Numbered from the stretch's first letter, positions 30,959 to 42,005 are shown. The stretch is DNA of 64,000 bases from Staphylococcus xylosus (GCF_002732165.1 NZ_MRZO01000001.1:620001-684000), one strand, 5' to 3'. The notes: generated from the letters alone by a model not told the origin. Numbers and translations are program-made.

Positions 30959-31234
30959 CAAAAAACATACGTAAGTTCGAATTTAATAACTTTTAAGTAC
31001 ATATTTTTAATAATATCTAAACCAGTATACTTTTTCATCTAGTAAACAATGATAATCATCATTCATTAAATCCTCCAAATTCATTTAAAAATAAGTTTAC
31101 GAAAATTTCTTCGAATTGGACAATAACACAATACTTAATAGCATTATTTAAATGTTTATGCATAATAAATTTCAACATTTGTTATACATATTATTTATTC
31201 ATTTTAAATAAATAAATATTTTCGCTTTTTCCTG

Positions 31235-31263
31235 TTGAATTAATTATAAACTATACGTATAAT
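31235..31263 (+). promoter_or_regulatory. Promoter of the metalloprotease gene
   Basis: -35 TTGAAT (31235-31240), 17-nt spacer, perfect -10 TATAAT (31258-31263), giving a start near 31270 and a leader of about 75 nt. The remainder of the fapR-protease gap (30959-31234) is AT-rich with no gene seen. Confidence 0.75.
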
Positions 31264-31271
31264 TTTAAATA

Positions 31272-31287
31272 ATTTGAAATTTCAAAT
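31272..31287. promoter_or_regulatory. Perfect 16-bp palindrome at the protease transcription start
   Basis: ATTTGAAATTTCAAAT is its own reverse complement and lies about 8 nt downstream of the -10 box, where a repressor or activator dimer could act. A second weak hairpin (AAAATAAT/ATTATTTT) follows in the leader. No regulator is assigned. Confidence 0.5.
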
Positions 31288-31343
31288 ATATTTAAAATAA
31301 TCAGAAAATTATTTTTTATACCATTCATTTCTAGGAGGATATT

Positions 31344-32903
31344 ATGAAGAAAATTTTTTCTACCACGCTACTAGCTAGTTCTATTTTAGCTATTACATCA
31401 GGTAACGTTCACGCTGAGGAAAGTAATAGTATACAACCTGAGAGTTTTAAAAAGGCTGATAATTCAACTATTCAAAATGAGACAGACGTAAAACAATATC
31501 TAAATCAGCATGCACAAGATTTGGTCAAAGACTCAAGCAAAACTAAAACTGAAACTTTTAATAAAAATGCCTTTAAACAATATGAAGTAGCAAATAAAAA
31601 TACAGACAAAACTGGTGTGACACACTATACTCTAAAGGCTAAAATTAATGACATCACTTCTAGTGATAGTACACTTAAGGTACATGTAAACAAAAAAGGC
31701 GACGTAAAATTAATCAATGGTAGTATTGACAAACCATACATAAATGTTAAAAATTCAAACGAGATAACTTCTGCTCAAGCCGAAAAAAACGCTTTTAAAG
31801 CCATCGGTAAATCAAAATCAAAAGTTAAAAATATCAAAGGTTATGACATCGTTAGTAAAAACAATTTGGATATAAATAGTGATAAACAAAAACTCGTTTA
31901 TAATATTGAATTGAACTATGTTTCACCTAAGGTAGCACATTGGAAGATTCAAGTTGATGCAGCAACAGGTAAAATCATAAAAAAACAAAACACACTTCAA
32001 AAAGCAACAACTGAAGGAAAAGGTACTGGCGTTAACGGAGATGTAAAATCACCACTTAACTTAACTCAATCACAAAATCAATATACGCTACATGATACAT
32101 CTAGTAATGCAACAATTGATACACAAACTGCTAATAATACGACAAATACTATGGCGCCAATTACTAATGATAGTACAAACTTCAATAAAAAATCTCAACG
32201 AGCTGGTGTTGATGCACATTATTATGCAAAAGAAGTTTATGACTATTATTTAGATACATTTGATAGAGACAGCTATGATGATAATGGTGGCTCAATTAAT
32301 TCTATTGTCAATTATGATAAGAATTTCAACAATGCTGCGTGGACTGGACAATACATGATATACGGTGATGGCGACGGCCAAACCTTTAAAGAACTATCAG
32401 GTGCTAGTGATGTCGTGGCCCACGAACTAACACATGCAGTAACAGAGCGTACTGCTGGCTTAGAATATAGCTATCAACCAGGAGCATTAAATGAATCATT
32501 TTCTGATGTATTTGGGTATTTTGTCGATCCAGATAATTGGTTAATGGGTGAAGATATTTACACGCCTGACCAAGATGGCGATGCTTTAAGAAGTCTGAAG
32601 AACCCTGAAGATTACAACCAACCAGCTCACATGGATCAATACCAAAAAGGCAGCGAAGATAACGGCGGTGTTCATACCAATAGCGGTATACCAAATAAGG
32701 CTGCATATTTAACCATCACAGATATTGGAAAAGACAAAGCAGAACAAATTTATTATCTTGCCCTCACAGAATACTTAACACCAAATGCTCAATTTACAGA
32801 TGCTAAAACAGCACTCACTGTTGCGGCAGATAAACTATATGGCGATAATAGCGAAGAAGGTAAAGCAATTGAAAAAGCATGGGATGATGTTGGTGTGAAA
32901 TAA
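31344..32903 (+). CDS. Secreted thermolysin-family (M4) zinc metalloprotease, aureolysin/SepA-like
   Basis: Extracellular neutral protease, 519 residues as preproenzyme. Signal peptide 1-24 with cleavage after VHA; FTP and PepSY-type propeptide to about 220; mature part of about 300 residues. Zinc ligands are His360 and His364 in HELTH with catalytic Glu361, and Glu384 in ALNESFSD; the second catalytic histidine is His444 in GGVHTNSGIPNKAAY. A strong AGGAGG precedes the ATG. It is a monocistronic plus-strand insertion between fapR and recG with its own promoter and terminator. Aureolysin (509 aa) and SepA (507 aa) are the closest families I know, but their genes lie elsewhere. No key residue is missing, so it should be active. 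Confidence 0.93.
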   Translation: MKKIFSTTLLASSILAITSGNVHAEESNSIQPESFKKADNSTIQNETDVKQYLNQHAQDLVKDSSKTKTETFNKNAFKQYEVANKNTDKTGVTHYTLKAKINDITSSDSTLKVHVNKKGDVKLINGSIDKPYINVKNSNEITSAQAEKNAFKAIGKSKSKVKNIKGYDIVSKNNLDINSDKQKLVYNIELNYVSPKVAHWKIQVDAATGKIIKKQNTLQKATTEGKGTGVNGDVKSPLNLTQSQNQYTLHDTSSNATIDTQTANNTTNTMAPITNDSTNFNKKSQRAGVDAHYYAKEVYDYYLDTFDRDSYDDNGGSINSIVNYDKNFNNAAWTGQYMIYGDGDGQTFKELSGASDVVAHELTHAVTERTAGLEYSYQPGALNESFSDVFGYFVDPDNWLMGEDIYTPDQDGDALRSLKNPEDYNQPAHMDQYQKGSEDNGGVHTNSGIPNKAAYLTITDIGKDKAEQIYYLALTEYLTPNAQFTDAKTALTVAADKLYGDNSEEGKAIEKAWDDVGVK

Positions 32904-33011
32904 TTTAAAAGTGTTTATCATTGTTAACATCAGAAAACACACGATGAGTCATTTAAAAAAAACAAACTTAAAACTAGCATATTAATATCACATTATGTTG
33001 ACCTAAAAACC

Positions 33012-33068
33012 AAGGCACTTTCCAGTAAAACAATGACAAAGTCATTTTATTTTACTGGAAAGTGCCTT
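33012..33068. terminator. Strong bidirectional terminator between the protease and recG
   Basis: Perfect 19-bp stem AAGGCACTTTCCAGTAAAA (33012-33030) and complement (33050-33068), with an inner hairpin AATGAC/GTCATT in the loop. It serves the convergent protease and recG transcripts. Confidence 0.88.
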
Positions 33069-33082
33069 AATTTTACTTATGA

Positions 33083-35128
33083 TTAATCGAAGCTCATATA
33101 TAGTAAATTCTTCTCAATAAATGATCTTAAAGTTTGGTATTGTGGCTCAAAAAATATTCCTGTTTGAATTAATTCTGCCGCTTCATCTCTAGCAACTTCT
33201 AACATTTTATAGTCTTCGACCACGTTTGCGACTAAGAAATCTGGCAAACCACTTTGTTTTACGCCGAAGAAATCTCCGGGACCTCTCATTTCAAGATCTC
33301 GTTCACTGAGTTCGAAACCATCTGTTGTTTGCGTCATGATATTCATACGTTCTATACCTGTTTCGGTTTTTGGTGAAGCAATCAATACGCAATAACTTTG
33401 ATGTTCACTTCTACCTACACGACCTCTCAACTGATGTAATGTAGATAATCCAAAACGATCGGCATCGTATATCATCATAAATGTAGCGTTTGGCACATTT
33501 ACCCCTACCTCGACAACGGTTGTTGATACTAAAATATCTATTTCATGATTACTGAATTTTTGCATAACCTCATCTTTTTCATTGGAATGCATTTTACCAT
33601 GTAATAACCCCACTTTGTCAGTACCATAATAAGCTTGTAATGATTCATATAATTCAACCACATTTTGAACATCTTCTAGGTGTTCAGAGCTTTCAATCAA
33701 TGGACATATGACGTAAGCTTGACGACCTTTCTTCAATTCAGAAGTCATTTGGTTCAAAACACTTTCGTACGCTTCATGTTTTGACCATGAAGTAATAATT
33801 GGTTTTCTACCTTTTGGTAACTGCTTAATTGATGAAACATCCATTTCACCAAATACTGAAATAGCTAAGGTTCTAGGGATAGGCGTTGCTGTCATGAATA
33901 GTACATTCGTCATAGCACCTTTTTCTCTAAGTAGTTGTCGTTGATTCACACCAAAACGATGTTGCTCATCAGTAATAACAAGTCCAACATTATTAAATTT
34001 CACGTCATCCTGAATCAATGCATGTGTTCCAATTAAACAATCAATTTCATTATTATTTAATTGATCTAATAATAATCGTCGCTTTTTACCTTTTACTGAA
34101 CCCGTTAATAACGCGACATTCATCCTATCACCAAATATATCTACTAAACTTTCAGCATGCTGTTCTGCTAAAATTTCAGTCGGAACCATTAATGCCGATT
34201 GAAAACCAGCAGTTTTCAACGCATACATGCAGATAGCTGCAACAACAGTTTTCCCAGAGCCCACATCACCTTGGAGTAAACGATGCATACGTATTGGAGC
34301 CTTCAAATCACGAAAGATTTCATTAACGCTATGTTTTTGGGCATCAGTGAGTTCAAAAGGCAAACTATCAATAAAATGTTTAACTAAATTGATATCATAA
34401 TCAACCTCAATAGCTTCATCCGAAGTTTTCTCAAGCCTATTCAACCATTGCATTCTTAGTTCGAACATAAACAACTCTGTAAATGCATATGTTCTACGCG
34501 CCTTTAGTAATGAAGCTTTATCAGTTGCAAAATGAAGTGCTTTAATTGTATTTTCTAATGATTCTAACTTATATTTTTTTCTTAACTCTGGTGATAACCA
34601 TTCATGTATAGATACTTGATCTAATACTTGACGTATCATATCTCTTAATGGTTTTTGCTTAATACCCTCTTTTATACGATACACAGGTTCGAATTGGGCA
34701 GACTCTGTAACCTGTTGATTGAAAAACATTCTATTTCCATTAATTTCTTGCTTTCTTCTATCCCATTTACCTTTTACCGTAACCGTGCCATGTAGTTCAA
34801 TTTTCTTTTTTAAATAAGGCTGATTGAAAAAAGTACACTTTACTGCAATGTTATTGACCATGATATGTACTGTTAACTTAGATTTATTACGACCAAAAAA
34901 AGCGACAGTCGGTGTTGAATATACTTCACCTACCACTGTCACTGTCGCTTGGTCTTCTGCTTCATTTAAGTCAATTACAGTATTATCTTCGTAACGTGTC
35001 GGTAGATATAAGATTAAATCTTCAACGGTATAAATATTTAATTCATTTAACACCGCTAAACGTTTAGGTCCTAGACCTTTAATTTGAGATAACGGAAATG
35101 GACTTTCTATTAAATTGACTTTTGACAT
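33083..35128 (-). CDS. recG: ATP-dependent DNA helicase RecG
   Basis: Branch-migrating helicase that regresses stalled forks and processes R-loops and Holliday junctions. 681 residues. N-terminal wedge (OB) domain at about 55-150; helicase domain with GDVGSGKT (287-294), [21 protein letters not shown], and the C-terminal [15 protein letters not shown] and [14 protein letters not shown] (TRG-type) motifs. It begins 2 nt after the sdaAA stop, so it is read from the sdaAB promoter or internally. Confidence 0.97.
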   Translation of the reverse strand: MSKVNLIESPFPLSQIKGLGPKRLAVLNELNIYTVEDLILYLPTRYEDNTVIDLNEAEDQATVTVVGEVYSTPTVAFFGRNKSKLTVHIMVNNIAVKCTFFNQPYLKKKIELHGTVTVKGKWDRRKQEINGNRMFFNQQVTESAQFEPVYRIKEGIKQKPLRDMIRQVLDQVSIHEWLSPELRKKYKLESLENTIKALHFATDKASLLKARRTYAFTELFMFELRMQWLNRLEKTSDEAIEVDYDINLVKHFIDSLPFELTDAQKHSVNEIFRDLKAPIRMHRLLQGDVGSGKTVVAAICMYALKTAGFQSALMVPTEILAEQHAESLVDIFGDRMNVALLTGSVKGKKRRLLLDQLNNNEIDCLIGTHALIQDDVKFNNVGLVITDEQHRFGVNQRQLLREKGAMTNVLFMTATPIPRTLAISVFGEMDVSSIKQLPKGRKPIITSWSKHEAYESVLNQMTSELKKGRQAYVICPLIESSEHLEDVQNVVELYESLQAYYGTDKVGLLHGKMHSNEKDEVMQKFSNHEIDILVSTTVVEVGVNVPNATFMMIYDADRFGLSTLHQLRGRVGRSEHQSYCVLIASPKTETGIERMNIMTQTTDGFELSERDLEMRGPGDFFGVKQSGLPDFLVANVVEDYKMLEVARDEAAELIQTGIFFEPQYQTLRSFIEKNLLYMSFD

Positions 35129-35130
35129 TA

Positions 35131-36000
35131 TTAATCACCAAATATTTCTTGTTTTAGACGCTGACCTGTCGGTGTGCCAGCTATACCTCCACGACCAGTT
35201 TCACGTAAAGCAGATGGCATCGTTTGGCCAATCTTATACATTGCTTCTATCACTTCATCTGTCGGTATTCTAGATGTTACACCTGCTAATGCCATGTCTG
35301 CAGATACGATTGCATTAGAAGCACCGGCAGCATTTCTTTTCACGCAAGGAACCTCTACTAAACCAGCAACTGGATCACATACTAAACCTAGCATATTTTT
35401 CAAACAAATTGCAAAGGCTTCAGCTGATTGCTGTGGTGTACCTCCAGCAAGTTCAACTGTTGCACCTGCCGCCATAGCCGCTGCCGAGCCTACCTCAGCT
35501 TGACAACCACCAGCCGCACCTGAAATTGATGCATTGTTTGCTACAACGAAACCAAACGCACCTGAGGTTAATAAAAAGTTAAGCATATCTTTACGTGTGG
35601 GCTCAAGACGAGGTTTTAAGCCAAATAATACACCTGGCACTACACCAGCTGAACCTGCAGTAGGCGTTGCACAAATTTTTCCCATCGCTGCGTTGACTTC
35701 GTTTGTTGCAACTGCTTTACTAACTGCATCTAATAACGTTGCACCTGATAATGATTTCCCTGTTTTTAAATATTCTTTAATTAATACAGCATCTCCACCA
35801 GTTAGTCCCGTCGTTGATGTTACTCCCGCTAGTCCTTCATCCAATGCATTTTCCATTGTTTGTAAATTTTTATCCATATGTGCATAGACATCAGCTTCAG
35901 ATAAACCTGTCACTTCCATCTCTTGTTCTAACATAATTTCATGAATTTTCTTATCTTGTGCCTCACACATCTCTATTAATTCTTTCACGCTTTTAAACAT
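35131..36000 (-). CDS. sdaAA: L-serine dehydratase, iron-sulfur dependent, alpha subunit
   Basis: With SdaAB deaminates L-serine to pyruvate. 289 residues. Cys residues expected to bind the 4Fe-4S cluster are in [21 protein letters not shown] and [31 protein letters not shown] is the family core. Coupled to sdaAB (12-nt gap) and followed directly by recG. Confidence 0.95.
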   Translation of the reverse strand: MFKSVKELIEMCEAQDKKIHEIMLEQEMEVTGLSEADVYAHMDKNLQTMENALDEGLAGVTSTTGLTGGDAVLIKEYLKTGKSLSGATLLDAVSKAVATNEVNAAMGKICATPTAGSAGVVPGVLFGLKPRLEPTRKDMLNFLLTSGAFGFVVANNASISGAAGGCQAEVGSAAAMAAGATVELAGGTPQQSAEAFAICLKNMLGLVCDPVAGLVEVPCVKRNAAGASNAIVSADMALAGVTSRIPTDEVIEAMYKIGQTMPSALRETGRGGIAGTPTGQRLKQEIFGD

Positions 36001-36012
36001 GCAATACCTCCG

Positions 36013-36678
36013 TTAGGCGTCTCCCATGAGTGAAACCGTCACTACACCATCGACGTTTTTAATTTTCTCTATAATATCTTTGTTTACAGCATCGTCTAAC
36101 TCGCAAGTCATTAACGCTTGATCGCCTTTTTCTTTTCTCGATACTTGCATACTTCCCACATTAATACTTGAATCTCCTAAAATATTAGCTACTTTACCGA
36201 TTGTGCCGAATGTATCCTTGTGAAATACAAACAATGCTGGGTAATTCCCACTAATTGCAATATTAAAGCCGTTAATTGCTACAACTTCAATTTTACCACC
36301 GCCGATAGACACACCTTCCACCGAAATCTCCTTTTCAGCATTACGCATATTTATAATAGCTGTATTAGGATGTGATCTCTCTTCAGCCATTTCTATAAAA
36401 TTAACTTTCATTCCTGCAGTTTCTGCTGCTTCTAAACTCTTTTGTATTCTATCGTCATCCGTATCATAGCCTAATAAGCCACCTACAAGTGCAACATCTG
36501 TGCCATGACCTTTATAAGTTTCCATAAATGAGCCATACAAATAGATATCAACTTGATTCGGTAATTGATTAAATAAATCTCTTGCTACCAATCCAATTCT
36601 TACCGCCCCTGCTGTATGAGATGACGACGGACCTATCATTGTTGGACCAATTATATCGAAAACTGTTTTATATTTCAT
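36013..36678 (-). CDS. sdaAB: L-serine dehydratase, beta subunit with ACT domain
   Basis: Partner of SdaAA. 221 residues: the N-terminal serine-binding domain contains GPTMIGPSSSHTAGAVRIG, and the C-terminal ACT domain (about 150-221, LFVFHKDTFGTIGKVANILG) probably senses serine. First gene of the sdaAB-sdaAA-recG unit; a promoter is visible upstream. Confidence 0.95.
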   Translation of the reverse strand: MKYKTVFDIIGPTMIGPSSSHTAGAVRIGLVARDLFNQLPNQVDIYLYGSFMETYKGHGTDVALVGGLLGYDTDDDRIQKSLEAAETAGMKVNFIEMAEERSHPNTAIINMRNAEKEISVEGVSIGGGKIEVVAINGFNIAISGNYPALFVFHKDTFGTIGKVANILGDSSINVGSMQVSRKEKGDQALMTCELDDAVNKDIIEKIKNVDGVVTVSLMGDA

Positions 36679-36745
36679 AATTATACCCCACTCTTGTTTT
36701 TAATGTTTCTAAAGTGTTGCGCTTACATTCTTAAACATCTAGTTT

Positions 36746-36774
36746 ATTATAACAAGTTCATTAGACATTATAAA
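36746..36774 (-). promoter_or_regulatory. Promoter of sdaAB
   Basis: Minus-strand -10 TATAAT (36746-36751), 17-nt spacer, -35 TTTATA (36769-36774). About 70 nt upstream of the sdaAB start. Confidence 0.5.
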
Positions 36775-36869
36775 CCAAAACTGGTTGCATTGTTCTTTTT
36801 AAGTTTAAAATATAATTGACTGCAATTCATATAAACTTGCATAATTAAATTAAATCACTACATAAAAAC

Positions 36870-36919
36870 GAGAGCGAAATAGAAATCAAAACTAAATTTG
36901 ATTTCGTACTCTCGCTCTC
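36870..36919 (-). terminator. Terminator of the asp23-like/fakA unit
   Basis: Long stem built from GAGAGCGA, AGAAATCAAA and their complements TTTGATTTC and TCGCTCTC; a T5 run follows on the minus strand. It lies about 140 nt after the fakA stop. The rest of the 383-nt gap contains only this and the sdaAB promoter. Confidence 0.75.
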
Positions 36920-37061
36920 AAAACATCAGAATGTTTAGTATTAAACCTACAATAAAACAATATTCAAACCATTGTTTGACTACATAGCCTATTTACAATG
37001 ATGCTTAATTTTTAGTCACATCTAAATATCATTGCGTTTAAATCAATAACTATTTCGGCAA

Positions 37062-38720
37062 TCATTCTACTGAAAATAAATATTGGTATACAGGTTGCTG
37101 GCCATCATGTTGATCTAGCTCGATATCTGGATAAGTTTCCTCAACCCATGTTTCTATCTCGGCAGTAACAGTTTCATTCGCATCTTCCCCAACAATCATA
37201 GTTATGATTTCACTATCTTCTTCAATCATTTGTGAAAGCAAGCCTTTAACTGTATCAAACTCATTATCTTGACTTGTAACAATTTTATCTTCTACTAAGC
37301 CCATAAATGCGCCTTTTTTAATCTCAACGCCATCTATTTTAGTATCTCTAACTGCATAAGTAACTGAACCAGAATTAACCGCTTCTAATGATTCCACCAT
37401 ACGAGATTTATTATCATCAAGTGAATCAGACGCATCATAGTTAAATAATGCAGCAATGCCTTGAGGAATAGATTTTGTTGGAATAACAATCGCTTCTGCT
37501 TCAACAATATCAGCTGCTTGTTCACTAGCCATAAGGATATTTTTATTGTTTGGTAAAATGATCGCGCGTTTACATTGTGATTGTTCAATCATTTTCACTA
37601 TGTCTTCCGTCGATGGGTTCATAGTTTGGCCACCACTAATCATATGTGTTGCGCCCATTGATTTAAACAACTCAGAAACGCCATCACCCATTGATATAGC
37701 AATTACAGCAGTTTCAACAGTTTCGTTTTCATCACTTTGAGGTACAGATTGATTATTTTGCTCTTTTTTCACAACTTCTCTGTGTTGTTCACGCATATTT
37801 TCTACTTTTAATTTAATTAATTCACCATATTGTTGACCATAATTAAATACATCACCTGGTTTTTCAGTATGTACGTGTACTTTAACTATTTCTTCATCGT
37901 TAATCACTAATAAAGAATCACCAAATGCACTCATATCTTCTCTGAATTCTTGTTCATCGAAAGTTTTTTTATTTTTACCAAAACGAACCATCATTTCAGT
38001 ACAATAACCAAATTCAATGTCTTCAGTATTAATCACACCATGAAAATCATGCGCTTCATTTACCAATGAATCTTTGTCTAATTTTGGTGATTGTGCGGAT
38101 ACTTTTTCTCCTTTTAATGCTTTTAGGAAACCTTCATAAACCACTACCAAACCTTTACCACCACTATCAACAACTCCTACTTCTTTTAAAACTGGTAATA
38201 AGTTCGGTGTGTTTTCAAGTGAAATTTCTGCTTGTTCTAAAATATAAGTCATCAACTCAATACAATCTTCAGTTTCTTCAGCTTTACGCATTGCAGCATC
38301 TCCTGCATCTCTAGCTACTGTTAAGATTGTACCTTCTACTGGTTTCATAATTGCTTTATACGCTGTATCTACACCAGCTTTAAAGCTTTCGGCAAATTGT
38401 TGTGCATTGATTTCGTCATAATCTTCTAAATTTTTACTAAAGCCTCTAAATAATTGGGATAATATTACACCAGAGTTACCTCTAGCACCCATTAATAAAC
38501 CTTTAGAATATGTCTTTCCTAGTTCACCTATATGTTGTGACAAATTCTCTTCTACTGCTTCTCTACCAGATGTCATAGTCAAATTCATATTAGTTCCTGT
38601 GTCTCCATCAGGTACTGGATATACATTTAATGAATCGACTAAATCTGCATGATTTGATAAATTTTGTGCCCCTTGTATAATCATTTCGGCAAATAATTTA
38701 CCATTTATTTTGCTAACCAT
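37062..38720 (-). CDS. fakA: Fatty acid kinase FakA (DAK/DhaL-like)
   Basis: ATP-dependent kinase that phosphorylates FakB-bound exogenous fatty acids for membrane lipids and influences virulence-factor expression in S. aureus. 552 residues. The N-terminal DhaL-like kinase domain carries [14 protein letters not shown] with metal-binding Asp38 and Asp40 and [13 protein letters not shown] near residue 80; a middle domain and a C-terminal DegV-like domain ([12 protein letters not shown] near residue 343) follow. It starts 14 nt after the asp23-like gene, so they are an operon. Confidence 0.95.
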   Translation of the reverse strand: MVSKINGKLFAEMIIQGAQNLSNHADLVDSLNVYPVPDGDTGTNMNLTMTSGREAVEENLSQHIGELGKTYSKGLLMGARGNSGVILSQLFRGFSKNLEDYDEINAQQFAESFKAGVDTAYKAIMKPVEGTILTVARDAGDAAMRKAEETEDCIELMTYILEQAEISLENTPNLLPVLKEVGVVDSGGKGLVVVYEGFLKALKGEKVSAQSPKLDKDSLVNEAHDFHGVINTEDIEFGYCTEMMVRFGKNKKTFDEQEFREDMSAFGDSLLVINDEEIVKVHVHTEKPGDVFNYGQQYGELIKLKVENMREQHREVVKKEQNNQSVPQSDENETVETAVIAISMGDGVSELFKSMGATHMISGGQTMNPSTEDIVKMIEQSQCKRAIILPNNKNILMASEQAADIVEAEAIVIPTKSIPQGIAALFNYDASDSLDDNKSRMVESLEAVNSGSVTYAVRDTKIDGVEIKKGAFMGLVEDKIVTSQDNEFDTVKGLLSQMIEEDSEIITMIVGEDANETVTAEIETWVEETYPDIELDQHDGQQPVYQYLFSVE

Positions 38721-38734
38721 TGCGTAATGTCCTC

Positions 38735-39106
38735 CTAGTTCTTCGTGCCATTATTGACGCGCACACCTTGTACAAATATATTTATTGAGTTTACTTTTAC
38801 TTTTAATGTTTGTTCTAATGTATATTTCACAGTTGATTGTACATTGCTTGCTACTTCAGATATTTTTGTCCCGAAGCTGACAATTGTATACATATCAACA
38901 TCAATCACTCCATTGTTTTCTCTTACAACAATGCCTTTAGAATAATTTTCATGCCCTAATATTTCGGCAATACCGTCTCTTACTTGTTGTCTAGAAGCCA
39001 TGCCTACAATTCCATAACATTCTACTGCTTTACTGCCCACCACTGATGCTATTACTTCGTTTGAAATATCTATGCTACCATAATCATTTGTGATTTCTAA
39101 CGTCAT
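38735..39106 (-). CDS. Asp23/Gls24-family protein (YloU-like)
   Basis: Small alkaline-shock-family protein that travels with FakA in Firmicutes; function unproven. 123 residues, with the family stretch [20 protein letters not shown] and [26 protein letters not shown] precedes the start at 39106. It is not the staphylococcal Asp23 itself, which is longer and lies in another operon. Divergent from rpmB. Confidence 0.9.
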   Translation of the reverse strand: MTLEITNDYGSIDISNEVIASVVGSKAVECYGIVGMASRQQVRDGIAEILGHENYSKGIVVRENNGVIDVDMYTIVSFGTKISEVASNVQSTVKYTLEQTLKVKVNSINIFVQGVRVNNGTKN

Positions 39107-39272
39107 AAAATTGCCTCCTAAAGTTAATGGTTCTGAAACTAACTGTAAATAAACAATTATTTAAGATGAGTTTAATAATAAAATACTATATTTATCCACA
39201 GTTTACAATTATACCATAATTTATTTCTAACAAAAGTAGAAGTCATGTAAATCAGAAAAATTTCTCATAACA

Positions 39273-39301
39273 TTGCTATATTTTTCTATTTATGGTACAT
39301 T
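39273..39301 (+). promoter_or_regulatory. Promoter of rpmB
   Basis: -35 TTGCTA (39273-39278), 17-nt spacer, -10 TACATT (39296-39301), 50 nt before the rpmB start in the divergent asp23-like/rpmB region. Confidence 0.6.
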
Positions 39302-39354
39302 ATTCAGGTATGTAGTAGATACGTGTATTTATATTTATTAAAGGAGGTACTTTC

Positions 39355-39543
39355 ATGGGCAAACAATGTTTCGTAACAGGTCGTAAAGCTTCAACTGGAA
39401 ACAATCGTTCACACGCTTTAAATTCTTCTAAAAGAAGATGGAATGCTAACCTTCAAAAAGTTAGAATTCTTGTAGACGGAAAACCTAAAAAAGTTTGGGT
39501 TTCTGCACGTGCTTTAAAATCTGGTAAAGTAACTAGAGTTTAA
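39355..39543 (+). CDS. rpmB: 50S ribosomal protein L28
   Basis: 62 residues, standard length. [20 protein letters not shown] with [12 protein letters not shown] are L28 signatures. Only one Cys (Cys5) is present, so this is the zinc-free form. AAAGGAGGT precedes the ATG. Monocistronic, with its own promoter and terminator, convergent with thiN. Confidence 0.98.
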   Translation: MGKQCFVTGRKASTGNNRSHALNSSKRRWNANLQKVRILVDGKPKKVWVSARALKSGKVTRV

Positions 39544-39560
39544 TAAATATAATGCACGAA

Positions 39561-39598
39561 AAAACCAATCCTTATGTGGAGGATTGGTTTTTTTTATT
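39561..39598. terminator. Bidirectional terminator between rpmB and thiN
   Basis: AAAACCAATCC (39561-39571) pairs with GGATTGGTTTT (39581-39591), followed by a long T-run on the plus strand and T6 on the minus strand. Confidence 0.9.
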
Positions 39599-39632
39599 TT
39601 CAAGTTATTTTCTCAACGTAGGATGACTGATA

Positions 39633-40268
39633 TTAATCTCTACTACGAATCATTAATACATTCCCTTCAATTACCTCTACTTCTCCATGCGAAGATGTAA
39701 TCTCATTAGAAATAGTTAATGTAGACCCCTGTTCAAGCGTTTCTTTATAAAGATTATATTTAAAATACTTTAATGTGATGACTGTTGGATACGAAGCGGG
39801 GATAAAAGAAATATATGGATACAAGTCATTCGCTTCAATATCATATAGTCCTCGTTTTAAAAATTGAATTTCATTCGACTGATCAATTAATTTTATAACT
39901 ATATTTTCTTCTACATATTCAGGTTTCTCCAGGATTTGTAAAGCGCCCAAAAAATGATCTAATCTACCACCTGTAGCACCAAACACATGTATCTCTTTAT
40001 ATCCACTTTGTATCGCTTGAGCTATCCCTAATGCTAAATCTGTATCATCTTTTTCTGAATTATAGGGATTTATTTCAATTTGTCGCTCTATAAATGATTT
40101 CTCTTCTTGTGTAATTGAATCAAAATCACCAACTGCAAATTGCGGTGTGATACCAGCTTCTAACAAAATTAATGTACCTCTATCTATGCCAATCCAATCG
40201 GCATCAGCGCTATTAACCAGTATATCTTTAGGTAAATTTCGATTACCACATAATAAATTGGCTTTCAT
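39633..40268 (-). CDS. thiN: Thiamine pyrophosphokinase
   Basis: Makes TPP from thiamine and ATP. 211 residues from MKANLLCGNRNLPKD. DWIGIDRGTLILLEAG, FAVGDFDSI and EKDDTDLALGIAQAI are family motifs, with HVFGATGGRLDHFLG near residue 115. A TTG at 40277 is in frame but overlaps the rpe stop and ribosome site; ATG 40268 is better. It is the only thiamine gene here apart from the TPP-riboswitch cassette, and its product is that riboswitch's ligand. Confidence 0.95.
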   Translation of the reverse strand: MKANLLCGNRNLPKDILVNSADADWIGIDRGTLILLEAGITPQFAVGDFDSITQEEKSFIERQIEINPYNSEKDDTDLALGIAQAIQSGYKEIHVFGATGGRLDHFLGALQILEKPEYVEENIVIKLIDQSNEIQFLKRGLYDIEANDLYPYISFIPASYPTVITLKYFKYNLYKETLEQGSTLTISNEITSSHGEVEVIEGNVLMIRSRD

Positions 40269-40273
40269 TAACG

Positions 40274-40918
40274 TCAACCTTTCAGTGTTTTAGTAACTGA
40301 CTTATAATCATTTTGTTTGAAGAAGTATGATCCTGCAACTAACATATTAGCGCCATGATCAATCACGGTTTGGACTGTCTTATCATTAATACCACCATCA
40401 ACTTCGATATCAAAATCTAAATTCAATCTTTGTTTAATTTCAGATAGTTGATCTAGTTTCTCAACCATATTAGCAATAAATGATTGTCCCCCAAAACCAG
40501 GATTCACGGTCATTACTAATACATAATCCACCATTTTTATAATAGGTAGAATTGCATCTACTGGTGTCCCTGGATTTATCACCACGCCAGCCTTTACATC
40601 TGCGTTCTTAATTTGTTCTATCAAACGATGAATATGCGGCGTAGCCTCTACATGAACCGAAATCATATCTGCACCATGTGCTGCAAATAGTTCTACATAC
40701 TTTTCTGGTTCCTCAATCATTAAGTGTACATCAATAGGTAAATCCGTTCCCGTTCTAACAGCATCTAAAATTGGAATACCAATTGAAATATTGGGTACAA
40801 ATTGACCATCCATAACATCAAAATGTACACCATCTACGCCAGCTTCTTCTAACTCCTTTAATTCCTGTTGTAAATTTAAAAAATCTGCTGATAATAAAGA
40901 TGGATAAAGTTTTGCCAA
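40274..40918 (-). CDS. rpe: Ribulose-phosphate 3-epimerase
   Basis: Pentose-phosphate pathway epimerase, TIM barrel. 214 residues. Metal-binding motifs are VHFDVMDGQFVPNIS (residues 30-45), VHLMIEEPEKYV and IEVDGGINDKT; VNPGFGGQSF is the phosphate loop. Adjoins rsgA with no gap. The rsgA-rpe-thiN order is conserved in Firmicutes. Confidence 0.97.
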   Translation of the reverse strand: MAKLYPSLLSADFLNLQQELKELEEAGVDGVHFDVMDGQFVPNISIGIPILDAVRTGTDLPIDVHLMIEEPEKYVELFAAHGADMISVHVEATPHIHRLIEQIKNADVKAGVVINPGTPVDAILPIIKMVDYVLVMTVNPGFGGQSFIANMVEKLDQLSEIKQRLNLDFDIEVDGGINDKTVQTVIDHGANMLVAGSYFFKQNDYKSVTKTLKG

Positions 40919-41794
40919 TTAATATCTTTCCTTTCTATTTGCAATCTCATTAAATAGTTGAACATAATGATCATATCTAAACTGAGTAATATTCCCTTGT
41001 TCCACTTTAATTTTGACATTGCACTTAGGTTCATTAATATGATTACAATCTCTGAATTTACATGACTCTCCATACTCATGAATTTCCATAAAATAATTTT
41101 TCAGTTCATCTTTTTGAATATGGTCAAAATCTAATGCGCTAAACCCTGGCGTATCTGCAATATATCCATGTGTTCTTTCAAAAAGTTCTACATGTCTAGT
41201 AGTATGACGACCGCGATTAAGGGCTTTTGAAATATGTTGTGTTTCAATATCTAAATCTGGAAAATATTTATTTAGCAATGTAGATTTTCCAACACCGGAT
41301 TGACCACTTAATACGGCTAATCCATCACCCCATTGCGCAAAAACATTTTCGATGTCATCATTAATACTAATGAATTGAGTCTTATAACCCATGTCTTCAT
41401 AAACGTTTAATAACTGTGACACCTTTTGTTGCATTTCAATTGAAGTTAAATCTTTTTTAGTTATAAGTATGCGTGGACGCATGTGATATGAGTGTGCGAT
41501 AACTAAAAAACGATCTAGTAATTGTGTAGAAAAATCAGGCTCTACTGCACTCATTACTAAAATAAGATGATCAACATTACTTACAGGCGGTCTTTTGATT
41601 TCGTTTTTTCTTTCATGCACATGTTGAATATAACCCTCTGTTACATTTTCAACTTCAAAATCTACTACATCACCGACGATGGGAGAAAATTTATTTTTTC
41701 TAAATAGTCCTCGCGGCTTGGTGTCATACATTTCGCCATCTACATCTACACGATATACGCCACTAATTGATTTTATGATGCGTCCTGTTTTCAC
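40919..41794 (-). CDS. rsgA: Small-subunit biogenesis GTPase RsgA (YloQ)
   Basis: Circularly permuted GTPase in late 30S maturation; (p)ppGpp-sensitive in S. aureus. 291 residues. N-terminal OB fold to about 65; G4 ITKKD near 117, G1 GQSGVGKST near 167, G3 DTPG near 214; C-terminal zinc site [14 protein letters not shown]. Start ATG 41794. The repeat array and pknB lie upstream. Confidence 0.97.
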   Translation of the reverse strand: MKTGRIIKSISGVYRVDVDGEMYDTKPRGLFRKNKFSPIVGDVVDFEVENVTEGYIQHVHERKNEIKRPPVSNVDHLILVMSAVEPDFSTQLLDRFLVIAHSYHMRPRILITKKDLTSIEMQQKVSQLLNVYEDMGYKTQFISINDDIENVFAQWGDGLAVLSGQSGVGKSTLLNKYFPDLDIETQHISKALNRGRHTTRHVELFERTHGYIADTPGFSALDFDHIQKDELKNYFMEIHEYGESCKFRDCNHINEPKCNVKIKVEQGNITQFRYDHYVQLFNEIANRKERY

Positions 41795-42005
41795 TTAGGC
41801 ACCTCTCTTATAATTACTTTTACTCTTTACATTATAGCAAAGCCTTTTTAAATTAAATATGATTTGAGTTTATTTTGAATAAAAAATTAGTGATTAGTAT
41901 GGAAATTTACTATAAAGACTTATACCATTTTTATAATTCACTTTAATTGATATACAAAACACCAATGTAGTCAATTAAATGATTACATTGGCGTTAAATT
42001 TGTTA
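41795..42005. other. Intergenic between rsgA and the repeat array
   Basis: AT-rich, stops in all frames, no promoter or terminator I can support. Upstream regulation of rsgA must come from here or from read-through across the repeats. Confidence 0.4.
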
